The notes beneath the pieces are model-generated. The model searched no databases. It was not told where the DNA came from and saw only the letters and a list, made by a program, of their open reading frames with translations. Positions 8,077-14,807 of a stretch of DNA of 14,855 nt are shown here, in pieces. Every line of letters starts with the position of its first letter. Position 1 is the first letter of the stretch. The position numbers were made by a program, and so were the translations under genes. This stretch comes from JAYEJW01 sp034716535 (GTDB taxonomy: Bacteria; Pseudomonadota; Gammaproteobacteria; Chromatiales; Chromatiaceae), in assembly GCA_034716535.1 (NCBI GenBank), contig JAYEJW010000142.1:1-14855 (forward strand). Direction: 5' to 3'.

Positions 8077-9980
8077 TGTACGAGGTACGAACCGACGAAC
8101 CAAACGACGCCTTCCTGCGCGACGACAAGCCGCAGGAACGCAACCGCCATGGCGATTTCATCGATCTGCTCAAGCGCAGCGGCGGCGAATCCGCGGGCCA
8201 GAGCCTGAATATCAATGGCGACAATGAGGTAGGGGAGAATCCCAACCGCAACAAGCAGCACGGCTTTCACTTCACCGCCGACAACTGCATCGCCTGCCAT
8301 GCCTGCGAGGCGGCCTGCGCGGAGAAGAACGACACGCCGGCTCACCTGGCCTTCCGCAGTGTCGGTTATGTGGAGGGCGGCACCTATCCGGCCTATACCC
8401 GGCTCAACATCTCCATGGCCTGCAACCACTGCGACGACCCCGTCTGTCTCAAGGGTTGTCCCACCCGCGCCTATACCAAGTTCGCCGAGTATGGCGCCGT
8501 GCTGCAGGACCCGGACATCTGCTTCGGCTGCGGCTACTGTACCTGGGTCTGCCCCTACAACGCGCCCCAGCTCGACCCGGAAAAGGGGCAGGTGAGCAAG
8601 TGCAACATGTGCGTGGATCGCCTCGAGGTGGGTCTCAAGCCCGCCTGCGTCGCCGCCTGTCTGGGCGGTGCCCTGGACTTTGGCGTGATCGAAAGCACAC
8701 CGGAGGGGCGTGATCAGGCCAAGCTCGATATCCCCGGTTTTCCGACTCCCGACATCACGCACCCCAATATCCGCTTCCAGCAGAAGCGCAGCCTGCCGAG
8801 GGAGATGACCCGGACCGATTCCATGCCGGTCAAGTATCACCGGGACGACGCCAAGGGGGGCTATGTCTCCGAGCTGCACGCCAAACACGGCAGCGAACGC
8901 GGCTGGAGCTGGAACAAGCTGCTGCTCTCGCACGAGAGCGCCCACGTCCTGTTCACGCTCTCCACTCAAGCGGTGCTGGGGGCCTTCCTGTTGCTGGTCC
9001 TTGCTCCCTTATTGGGTGTCGGTGCGGTGACGGAGCTCAAGGCATCCGGCGCCTATCTGCCCCTTTTGGTCGTGATGCTCCTGCTCCTGACCTTCGGACT
9101 CTACAAGCTCAATATGCACCTAGGCAAGCCCCATCGCTTCTACCGAGGATTCAACAACCTGCGCCACTCTCCGGTGAGCCGCGAGATCGCCGGGGTCAGT
9201 GCCTTTTTCGCGAGTCTGGCCGGGTACGTCTTCTTTTCCCTGTTTGACGGCCAGGTCGCCGGGGTCCTGACCGGGCTATTCGCCGTTACCGGAATTCTGG
9301 GAGGGCTGCTGGGCCTGTACTTCATGGCCCGCATCTATCGCATCAAAGCGCGTCCCTATTGGGATCACTGGCAAACGGCCAGCGCCTTCTTCGGCAACAC
9401 GATCGGACTCGGCGCCCTGCTCGTCGGCCTGGTGACGCTGCCCTTGCTGGATGAGCCAGAACCTCTGCTGCGGCTGCTGTCCTGGGTGGCCTTCGCGGGT
9501 CTTGCCCTCGAGGCGGTCGGCCATGTGTTCCATGCCCGTGACCTCAAGGCGGGTGTGGGAGAAGGGGCGGCGGCCTATTACGAGCAGACCACCTCCTATG
9601 GTTACCCCTTTCTGCTGCGCAACCTGTTGCTGGGTCTCAGTCTGTTGCTGGCGGGCGTGATCGGCACGGCAGGTCCCGCCGGGCCGAGCGCACTGGTCTT
9701 GTCCCTCGTCCTTGCGACCTCCATGCTGGCCGCCGCGGTGATCGGCCGCAGCCTGTTCTTCGTGCTGGTGATTCCTACCACCATGCCCGGCGCCTTCTTT
9801 TGGCGCAACCGCGGATTCGCGGAGCATGCACGGGAGACCGGCCTGGCCCACATGCCCCAAGTGGGGGTGGCCTACGAGGGGCATCACCCGTTCCGCGCGG
9901 GCGAGCTGATCCAGACGGCCCGCGAGACGAGCTTCCGGGACATGGTGGAGCATGTCAAAGGGATTCTTGTGTGGCGGTAG
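8076..9980 (+). CDS. Fused DmsB-like ferredoxin and DmsC-like membrane anchor
   Basis: A 634-residue protein joining two subunits that are separate in DMSO reductase. Residues about 66-200 hold four cysteine groups for four [4Fe-4S] clusters: C71/74/77/81, C116/119/124/128, C149/152/155/159 and C176/179/191/195 (CIACHACEAAC, CNHCDDPVCLKGC, CFGCGYCTWVC). From about residue 290 on there is a series of hydrophobic helices of the DmsC/YnfH quinol-oxidising anchor type. The likely role is to pass electrons from membrane quinol to the preceding Mo enzyme. The ATG overlaps the stop of that gene (TGATG), a sign of translational coupling. No secretion signal precedes the iron-sulfur domain, so it faces the cytoplasm (inference). 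The first 65 residues are polar with no recognised domain. The partner and substrate are inferred from context; the family also serves DMSO, thiosulfate and polysulfide reductases. Confidence 0.88.
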   Translation: MYEVRTDEPNDAFLRDDKPQERNRHGDFIDLLKRSGGESAGQSLNINGDNEVGENPNRNKQHGFHFTADNCIACHACEAACAEKNDTPAHLAFRSVGYVEGGTYPAYTRLNISMACNHCDDPVCLKGCPTRAYTKFAEYGAVLQDPDICFGCGYCTWVCPYNAPQLDPEKGQVSKCNMCVDRLEVGLKPACVAACLGGALDFGVIESTPEGRDQAKLDIPGFPTPDITHPNIRFQQKRSLPREMTRTDSMPVKYHRDDAKGGYVSELHAKHGSERGWSWNKLLLSHESAHVLFTLSTQAVLGAFLLLVLAPLLGVGAVTELKASGAYLPLLVVMLLLLTFGLYKLNMHLGKPHRFYRGFNNLRHSPVSREIAGVSAFFASLAGYVFFSLFDGQVAGVLTGLFAVTGILGGLLGLYFMARIYRIKARPYWDHWQTASAFFGNTIGLGALLVGLVTLPLLDEPEPLLRLLSWVAFAGLALEAVGHVFHARDLKAGVGEGAAAYYEQTTSYGYPFLLRNLLLGLSLLLAGVIGTAGPAGPSALVLSLVLATSMLAAAVIGRSLFFVLVIPTTMPGAFFWRNRGFAEHARETGLAHMPQVGVAYEGHHPFRAGELIQTARETSFRDMVEHVKGILVWR

Positions 9981-9981
9981 G

Positions 9982-11523
9982 ATGAAACCCCGCTTAAGAC
10001 AACTCATCGAGCACATGCGCCAGGGCCTGGTGGAAAGGGAAGAGCCTGTCAGGCTGGCCCTGCTGGCTGCCCTGAGCGGAGAGCACCTGCTGCTGCTCGG
10101 CCCCCCCGGCACCGCCAAGAGCGAGCTGGCGCGGCGTCTGCGGGAGGTGTTTGACGGCGGCGCCTATTTCGAGCGCCTGCTGACCCGCTTCTCCGTTCCG
10201 GAAGAGCTGTTCGGGCCGCTGTCGATCAAGGCGCTGGAACAAGACCGCTACCAGAGACTGACGGACCGCTACCTGCCGTCCGCCTCCATCGCCTTCATCG
10301 ACGAGATCTTCAAGGCCAACAGCGCGATCCTCAACGCGCTGCTGACCCTGCTCAACGAGCGTGAGTTCGACAACGGCGCCGAGCGGCTCAAAACGCCGCT
10401 GATCAGCGTGATCGGGGCCAGTAACGAGCTCCCGGAGTGGGAGGAGCTGGATGCGCTCTACGACCGTTTCCTGATCCGCTACCAGGTGGAGGGGGTGAGC
10501 GATGCGGGCTTCGATCTGTTGCTGGGGCTGGAGGACGTACAGCGTGCGGAGCCGTCGGCCGGCCTGAAGTTGAGCGGCGCCGACCTGCGGATGATTCAGG
10601 CCGAGGCGCAGGCTTTGCCGCTGGCCGACGAGGTGACGCATCTGCTGAAAGGGTTGCGCGGCTACCTTCGGGGTCAGGGGCGCTACGTGTCCGACCGCCG
10701 CTGGCGCAAGCTTCTGAAGCTGTTGCGGGTGGCCGCGTTTACCGATCACCGCGACCGGGTGGACGTCTGGGACTGCTGGCTGCTGCAGCACTGCCTGTGG
10801 GACACTCCGGATCAGCGTGCCGGCATCCTCGAATGGTACGAGCAGCACCTGGGCACGGATGCGGTGCTCAACCCCGAGCGGTTGACCCGCCTGACCGACA
10901 CCTGGGAGGCGACCCTGGTTGAGGAGAGCAACGCCGTCCGTCAGTTACGCAACGAGGCAGGAGACAAGCTTTATCTCGATCCCGCGGACGAGCTGACCAC
11001 GGAACCCCACACGGACCGGCGTGCGACCCGGGATGGTGAGCCGCTGTACCTGGCCCCCCCGGATCAGGAAGACCGCGATGATGGCGGCAGGGGCTATACT
11101 CGCGACGAGCTTCAGGCCCGATTCTTCGACGACCACTACCAGCAGTGCCACATCGAGGGCCGCTGGGTAACGCTGGACGACTTCACCGGGATTGCGGGCA
11201 ATCGGCTCGTGGCGCGCGAGGACCATCGCCCGCATACCGAGCCCGTTTGTTACAGCGCGGCCCATGTCCGGGACCGGATGGCCGAGGTGCAGTCCCTACT
11301 CGACGCGGTGGGGCGCTACCATGGGGCCGTGCAGAACAAGCTGATCCATATTGACGAGAGCCTGACTGACCACCTGTGGGTTGGAGACGGCTTCACGGAG
11401 CCCGCGCAACGTACTCTGCGGCACAGCCTGGAGGTCGCCCATGACCTGGCACAGCGTATCGGTCGCACGAGGGACGGTTTTCGCGAGCTTCCGGTCCGGG
11501 GGCAGGAGGATGGGCAGTCGTAG
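9982..11523 (+). CDS. ravA: RavA-type MoxR-family AAA+ ATPase
   Basis: A 513-residue MoxR-class AAA+ ATPase resembling E. coli RavA (498 residues). Visible motifs: Walker A GPPGTAKS (40-47), Walker B IAFIDEIF (103-110), sensor 1 GASNELPEWEELD (145-157) and the DRF arginine-finger region (161-163). The C-terminal half includes a region expected to correspond to the RavA discontinuous helical and LARA domains (VSDRRWRKLLKLLRVAAF). RavA works with the VWA protein ViaA as a chaperone-like pair linked to respiratory enzymes, including Fe-S complexes. The ATG lies one base after the stop of the DmsBC-like gene; an in-frame ATG at 9952 would overlap that gene. Position suggests it helps mature or regulate the nitrate-reductase module. 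No VWA partner is seen in the window. Confidence 0.85.
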   Translation: MKPRLRQLIEHMRQGLVEREEPVRLALLAALSGEHLLLLGPPGTAKSELARRLREVFDGGAYFERLLTRFSVPEELFGPLSIKALEQDRYQRLTDRYLPSASIAFIDEIFKANSAILNALLTLLNEREFDNGAERLKTPLISVIGASNELPEWEELDALYDRFLIRYQVEGVSDAGFDLLLGLEDVQRAEPSAGLKLSGADLRMIQAEAQALPLADEVTHLLKGLRGYLRGQGRYVSDRRWRKLLKLLRVAAFTDHRDRVDVWDCWLLQHCLWDTPDQRAGILEWYEQHLGTDAVLNPERLTRLTDTWEATLVEESNAVRQLRNEAGDKLYLDPADELTTEPHTDRRATRDGEPLYLAPPDQEDRDDGGRGYTRDELQARFFDDHYQQCHIEGRWVTLDDFTGIAGNRLVAREDHRPHTEPVCYSAAHVRDRMAEVQSLLDAVGRYHGAVQNKLIHIDESLTDHLWVGDGFTEPAQRTLRHSLEVAHDLAQRIGRTRDGFRELPVRGQEDGQS

Positions 11524-11564
11524 GCTGGACAGGCTGCGCGCAGTCCACCAACTCTGGCTCACCC

Positions 11565-11590
11565 GGTGGATTGCGCGTCGCTTACCCACC
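11565..11590. repeat. REP-like palindrome behind ravA
   Basis: GGTGGATTGCGC and GCTTACCCACC form an imperfect palindrome of the dispersed GGTGGATTA/TAACCCACC type, related to the fragment at 887-908. It occupies most of the short gap between ravA and the following ORF. It explains why an upstream in-frame ATG at 11566 should not be taken as that ORF's start. Confidence 0.5.
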
Positions 11591-11607
11591 CGACATCGAC
11601 GAAGCCA

Positions 11608-12393
11608 ATGAGCGCCAACCCCAGCGGTGATGGTTCTGGGCTGGACCTCGACAGCCAGTTCAGCTACCTGGATGCGCTCCCGGATACCCTGTTCGAGGCG
11701 GCGGTTACCACCCGCCACGGGCGGCTGCCTGAGCGGGTACAAGGGATCATGGCTTGGCGCCGGACGCTCCTGGAGGGGCGATTGCCGGCACCGGCTGGGC
11801 TGCCGTGGCCGGACGCTTCCATTGCGGGAAGGCTGCTGGCGCGGCTCGACGTGCTCGAGCTGGCCGCCCTGTGCCGTGGCGAGGAGAGCCTGACCGATCA
11901 CATCCTGAAGGACATCTGCCGTGCCGTGGACAGCGTCGACGCGTGGCGCGAGCAGGGCATCGATGGCCTGTTCGACGACCAGCTCGACCAGCACCGCCGC
12001 GAGCGCAACTCCTCCTCCGAGCTCGAACCCAGGCTGGACGACACCAAGCCGCCTTCGGAGGCCTTGCAGGACAAGGAGCCGGATGCTGGCTCGACGGGCG
12101 AAGATCAATCCCAGGGAGGTGATTCCGGTAGCCCCCAAGGCGAACCCGGCGCGATCGATCAACAAAATGCAGTCAGCTTTCAGCCGTCAGCCGTAAGCCG
12201 TCGGCAGGGTGATTCAGCGTCGGCCGAGGATTCGGCGATCCAGCCGGGGACGCCTGCCGAGAATGCAACGCAGTCACCTGCCCATTCCCCACTGCCCGCT
12301 GACTCCTTCCCCCCCGACTTCCTGCCTGATTGGCGGTCGCTCATGAACCAGTGGATGATTCACGAATGCTCATTGATGTCCATAAACTGCTAG
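11608..12393 (+). CDS. Unknown protein, possibly C-terminally truncated
   Basis: I do not recognise this 261-residue protein. Residues about 15-130 look like a folded helical domain (FSYLDALPDTLFEAAV, DVLELAALCRGEESLTDHILKDIC). The rest is polar and low-complexity, rich in Ser, Gln, Asp and Pro, and contains a translated heptanucleotide repeat. A short conserved-looking patch (PPDFLPDWRSLMNQW) stands just before an abrupt end in HECSLMSINC. In RavA-type operons the next gene usually encodes a VWA-domain partner. No VWA motif is seen here, so this is either a different partner or the N-terminal part of a longer gene cut off where the mobile region begins. The ATG at 11608 has only a weak ribosome site; codon pattern favours this frame. 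Confidence 0.6.
   Translation: MSANPSGDGSGLDLDSQFSYLDALPDTLFEAAVTTRHGRLPERVQGIMAWRRTLLEGRLPAPAGLPWPDASIAGRLLARLDVLELAALCRGEESLTDHILKDICRAVDSVDAWREQGIDGLFDDQLDQHRRERNSSSELEPRLDDTKPPSEALQDKEPDAGSTGEDQSQGGDSGSPQGEPGAIDQQNAVSFQPSAVSRRQGDSASAEDSAIQPGTPAENATQSPAHSPLPADSFPPDFLPDWRSLMNQWMIHECSLMSINC
12173..12207. repeat. Heptanucleotide tandem repeat within an ORF
   Basis: Five degenerate 7-base units in a row: TCAGCTT, TCAGCCG, TCAGCCG, TAAGCCG, TCGGCAG. They are translated in the ORF at 11608-12393 as part of its low-complexity tail. Copy number could vary without a frameshift only in steps of three units. Confidence 0.6.
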
Positions 12394-12503
12394 CCGCAAT
12401 ATCTCAGTGCGCGGTGGAAGGCGCGTTCTCTCAGTGAGTGAAATTCCCACCCGGCAACTATCGCTCCAGCCGGTAGCAGTCGGAGCGGTCGTGGAGGGAG
12501 GGA

Positions 12504-12541
12504 AAAAGGGGCCGCGAGATTCATCGAGCCTGGCCCCTTTT
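12504..12541. terminator. Bidirectional terminator-like hairpin
   Basis: AAAAGGGGCC (12504-12513) and GGCCCCTTTT (12532-12541) are perfect 10-bp complements with an 18-base loop. The T-run ends the stem on the plus strand, and the A-run gives a T-run on the minus strand. It lies between convergent genes, the rightward ORF ending at 12393 and the leftward integrase ending at 12681. The loop is longer than usual. Confidence 0.5.
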
Positions 12542-12598
12542 CGCCGTTCGGCCGAGTACCTCGTTCCATGTAGAATTCCGGGTTCTCGGGATCTCGTC

Positions 12599-12620
12599 AT
12601 CCCGGCTTGGAAGCCGGGAT
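12599..12620. repeat. Dispersed GC-rich palindrome
   Basis: ATCCCGGCTT-GG-AAGCCGGGAT is a perfect 10-bp inverted repeat, flanked by CGTC on the left and CCAGG on the right. This matches a dispersed intergenic palindrome type seen in many proteobacteria (general knowledge, not searched). The 12394-12680 gap holds this and the hairpin at 12504-12541; I see no gene in it. Confidence 0.6.
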
Positions 12621-12680
12621 CCAGGGCCATGGATGGCAACACGGCAATCCGCAACATGGAAGTTTGGGTGGAATGGCCTA

Positions 12681-14132
12681 CTAGAAATCCAAAGGACTTT
12701 TCGCCTTCTTGAGCGTGATGCTCTGGACCGTATGCGTATAGATCATCGTGGTCTTCACATCGCTGTGTCCGAGCAACTCCTGAATGGTTCGGATATCGTA
12801 ATTCGCCTGTAATAAATGACTGGCGAAGCTGTGCCTCAGGGTATGCGGCGATGCCCGCTTGGGAATCTGGGCCTGTTGCACCGCCCTCTTGATCGCCTTC
12901 TGCACGTGCGTCTCGTGCAGATGATAACGCCGGTACACCTGTGCATCCGGCACCAGTGTCAAGGTCTTTGCCGGAAACATCCACTGCCATGAAAACTCTT
13001 TGGCTGCGTTCTTGTACTTCTTCGCCAACGAATCGGGCAGGAAGGTTCCCGCATAGCCGCTCGCCAGATCTTCCCGGTGGACCTGTTTCACGTTCTCCAA
13101 CTGGAGCCTCAGCTCCGGAATCACCACCTCCGGCAAGGGCACAGTGCGGTCCTTCTTCCCTTTGCCGTCATGGACCGTCAAGACCTTCATGTCGAAATTC
13201 AGATCCTGCACCCGCAGCTTCAGGCATTCGAACAGGCGAAGGCCGCAACCGTACAGCAACTTTCCGACCAGATCATAGGGGGCGGAAAGGCGGCTCAACA
13301 CCTGATCGACCTCCTCCCGCGATAGGACCACCGGGATATAGGGCTTCCTCTTCGCTCGGACCACGCCCTCGACCTTCCCGAACTCCCTCTCCAGCACATG
13401 GGTGAATAAAAACAACAAGGCGTTGAAGGCCTGATTCTGGCTGGAGGCCGACACCTTCCTTTCGACGGCCAGAAAGCTCAAAAAATCTTTTACGTCATCC
13501 ATGCAAAGCAGGTCCGGATCCTTGCTCTTGGTAAAGGCCTGCAATTTGCGAATCCAGGATCTGTACGCCTCCAAGGTCTTCGGCGAATAGTGCCGAACCT
13601 TGATAGCGGACTCGAGCTTGTCGTAGAGCCAGATCCAGCTTGCGCCTGTCTGTTTGGGGTCGGCACAACCGGCGCCTCCGCTTTCGGAAATCCGGGTACG
13701 GGCTCGAACGCGATCCTTTGGCTCCCCAAAGGAATAAGGAATCCGCTCGGATAGGGCCGCACGTTTGGGAAAATTCGAAGGTTGACCGGGGACACCGCGT
13801 ATTTCCGCAGGCTCGCGAGTCCGAACAGGCTGCCCACTTGCGGGGCTACCGGCCGGATTTAGTCTTCTGCTCGGTTCTTCGATCACCTCATAGTATAAGG
13901 AAACCGCGTGGTGGGCCTGTCGGCGCAACAACTCGGACTGCCGCTTCTCCTGCAGCTTGTTGTTGAACTGTGGAAAGCTGTTGCGGTCGGCAGGGTCGAA
14001 GGTGTATTTGTGGCAGAAGTCCAGGTAGAAGCGCAGCCACTTCCTGAAATAGGCGCGGTGGTTGGGGGCGACGGACGACCGGTCCAGCAGGGCGTCGTAA
14101 CGACGGGCAAGGTCTGGGGGGATGTTGAGCAT
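12681..14132 (-). CDS. intI: Integron-type tyrosine recombinase with long N-terminal extension
   Basis: A 483-residue site-specific recombinase. Residues about 172-483 match integron integrases in full: core-binding domain (YSPKTLEAYRSWIRKLQAF), then a catalytic domain with R299 (CGLRLFE), Lys in HDGKGKKDRTV (321-331), H430-x-x-R433 (SPHTLRHSFASHL), H456 (LLGHSD) and nucleophile Y465 (MIYTH). The IntI-specific insertion is present near 385-415 (WMFPAK, YRRYHLHETHVQKAIKRAV). Typical IntI has about 320-340 residues. Here residues 1-85 look like a second helical core-binding-like domain (VAPNHRAYFRKWLRFYLDF), and 86-165 are a Pro/Gly/Arg-rich linker. The gene points away from the cassette, the normal integron layout. 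No clear Shine-Dalgarno precedes the ATG at 14132. It recombines attI with attC sites of cassettes. Confidence 0.92.
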   Translation of the reverse strand: MLNIPPDLARRYDALLDRSSVAPNHRAYFRKWLRFYLDFCHKYTFDPADRNSFPQFNNKLQEKRQSELLRRQAHHAVSLYYEVIEEPSRRLNPAGSPASGQPVRTREPAEIRGVPGQPSNFPKRAALSERIPYSFGEPKDRVRARTRISESGGAGCADPKQTGASWIWLYDKLESAIKVRHYSPKTLEAYRSWIRKLQAFTKSKDPDLLCMDDVKDFLSFLAVERKVSASSQNQAFNALLFLFTHVLEREFGKVEGVVRAKRKPYIPVVLSREEVDQVLSRLSAPYDLVGKLLYGCGLRLFECLKLRVQDLNFDMKVLTVHDGKGKKDRTVPLPEVVIPELRLQLENVKQVHREDLASGYAGTFLPDSLAKKYKNAAKEFSWQWMFPAKTLTLVPDAQVYRRYHLHETHVQKAIKRAVQQAQIPKRASPHTLRHSFASHLLQANYDIRTIQELLGHSDVKTTMIYTHTVQSITLKKAKSPLDF

Positions 14133-14180
14133 GGGATGGTATCAGGATCTGGATATCGTGCAGTTTTCGGAAGATATCTC

Positions 14181-14271
14181 GTTAGCGTTCGTTAGCATGC
14201 TGGCCGACGCCTTGTCAAGTTCCAAAGGTGGTGGTAGGGTATGCGGAAACCAGATAATTACTGGTTAGAGG
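14181..14271 (+). other. attI: Putative attI recombination site
   Basis: At the boundary to the AT-rich cassette there is an inverted pair AACCAG (14248-14253) and CTGGTT (14261-14266) with a 7-base spacer ATAATTA. This is the arrangement expected for the two integrase-binding sites of a tyrosine-recombinase core. The right arm runs into GTTAGAGG (14264-14271), close to the integron crossover motif GTTRRRY, so the cut would be G14264/T14265. Two direct copies of GTTAGC at 14181 and 14191 could be accessory integrase sites. It lies on the 5' side of intI, as attI should. Confidence 0.6.
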
Positions 14272-14276
14272 TAGAA

Positions 14277-14720
14277 ATGGAAGACGATAAGCCAAAAGGA
14301 AGCTTCGTACGGTGGCAGTCAATTATGATTGCTCAGCTAACATATGCTATTAATTTAATTCTTGGATTTTCTGTAGCCACTTTGGCATTTCAAGTTACGT
14401 TATTACTTAATAGCGACTTCACTCCTCAGTCATGGCAAAAATGCACCTTCAGTATATCGTTACTACTGCTAATGGCGTCAGTTGCATTAGGCTTATGGTG
14501 TGTCATCAATCGACTGAGAGACTTTAGAGCTACTACTGAGGTGGCTAGAAAGAGGGAGAGCGGAGCATCCGATGCCGCTCTTGAGCCATTGAGAAACAAA
14601 TATCGTAATCTTGGAAAAATGACGGTTGGTATATTTTGGTGGCAAGTTGGCACATTTGGCCTAGGAATCTTACTTACCGTTGTTTCTGTTGGTGGTTCTG
14701 TTGCGTCGAAATTAACATGA
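14277..14720 (+). CDS. Integron cassette gene, small multi-helix membrane protein
   Basis: A 147-residue protein of unknown function, AT-rich and unlike the neighbouring genes in codon use. Hydrophobic segments lie near 16-44, 57-77 and 115-140. Between the second and third is a charged cytoplasmic stretch with NRLRDFRATTEVARKRE (78-94), then RNKYRNLGK. I have the impression that this NRLxDFRxT motif recurs in small uncharacterised membrane proteins, but cannot name a family. The start at 14277 is preferred over the in-frame ATG at 14241: GAGG sits 5 bases upstream, and it lies 12 bases inside the cassette boundary, as is usual for cassette genes. The earlier start would lie in attI. The stop at 14720 comes just before the attC. 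Confidence 0.75.
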   Translation: MEDDKPKGSFVRWQSIMIAQLTYAINLILGFSVATLAFQVTLLLNSDFTPQSWQKCTFSISLLLLMASVALGLWCVINRLRDFRATTEVARKRESGASDAALEPLRNKYRNLGKMTVGIFWWQVGTFGLGILLTVVSVGGSVASKLT

Positions 14721-14724
14721 CACA

Positions 14725-14732
14725 ACCTCTAA
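14725..14732 (+). other. attC: 5' arm (R'') of the cassette attC, interrupted by an intron
   Basis: ACCTCTAA is the exact reverse complement of TTAGAGGT at the cassette start (14265-14272). In a cassette, attC begins and ends with such inversely complementary arms, so this is the R'' arm of the attC. The expected next base C is replaced by the end of a group II intron. The other arm and the variable central hairpin lie beyond the intron, outside the window. Confidence 0.65.
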
Positions 14733-14799
14733 TCGGGATAGGGAGCCGCTCTAGCGGCCCCCTCCCACAGCACCGTACGTACGGGTCCGTATACGGCGC
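14733..14799 (-). ncRNA. Group II intron domains V and VI
   Basis: Domain V (14799 down to 14770) starts GCGCCGTAT and ends GTACGGTGC. These pair over 9 positions with G-U wobbles at the third and ninth. A two-base AC bulge and a short upper stem (ACG/CGT) with a four-base loop complete it. The catalytic triad is CGC, as in class C, instead of AGC. Domain VI follows with GGGGGCCGC pairing GCGGCTCCC around a TAGA loop (14762-14741), then TATCCCGA at the 3' end. The wobble pairs form only in the minus-strand RNA; on the plus strand they become A-C mismatches, which fixes the strand. Confidence 0.82.
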
Positions 14800-14807
14800 C
14801 TAGCCTG

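Noticed and set aside
8031..8969. 312-codon minus-strand frame opposite the DmsB-like domain
   Set aside because: Overlaps the four-cluster ferredoxin domain in antisense and shows no domain of its own.
12366..12437. Short frame MLIDVHKLLAAISQCAVEGAFSQ overlapping the end of the unknown ORF
   Set aside because: Only 23 codons, no ribosome site. It could be a frameshifted tail of the upstream gene, but nothing confirms this.
12504..12620. CRISPR-like repeats
   Set aside because: Only two unrelated inverted repeats; no regularly spaced direct repeats or cas genes anywhere in the window.
14181..14196. LexA/SOS box controlling intI
   Set aside because: No CTGT-N8-ACAG element found by eye between the integrase start and the cassette.
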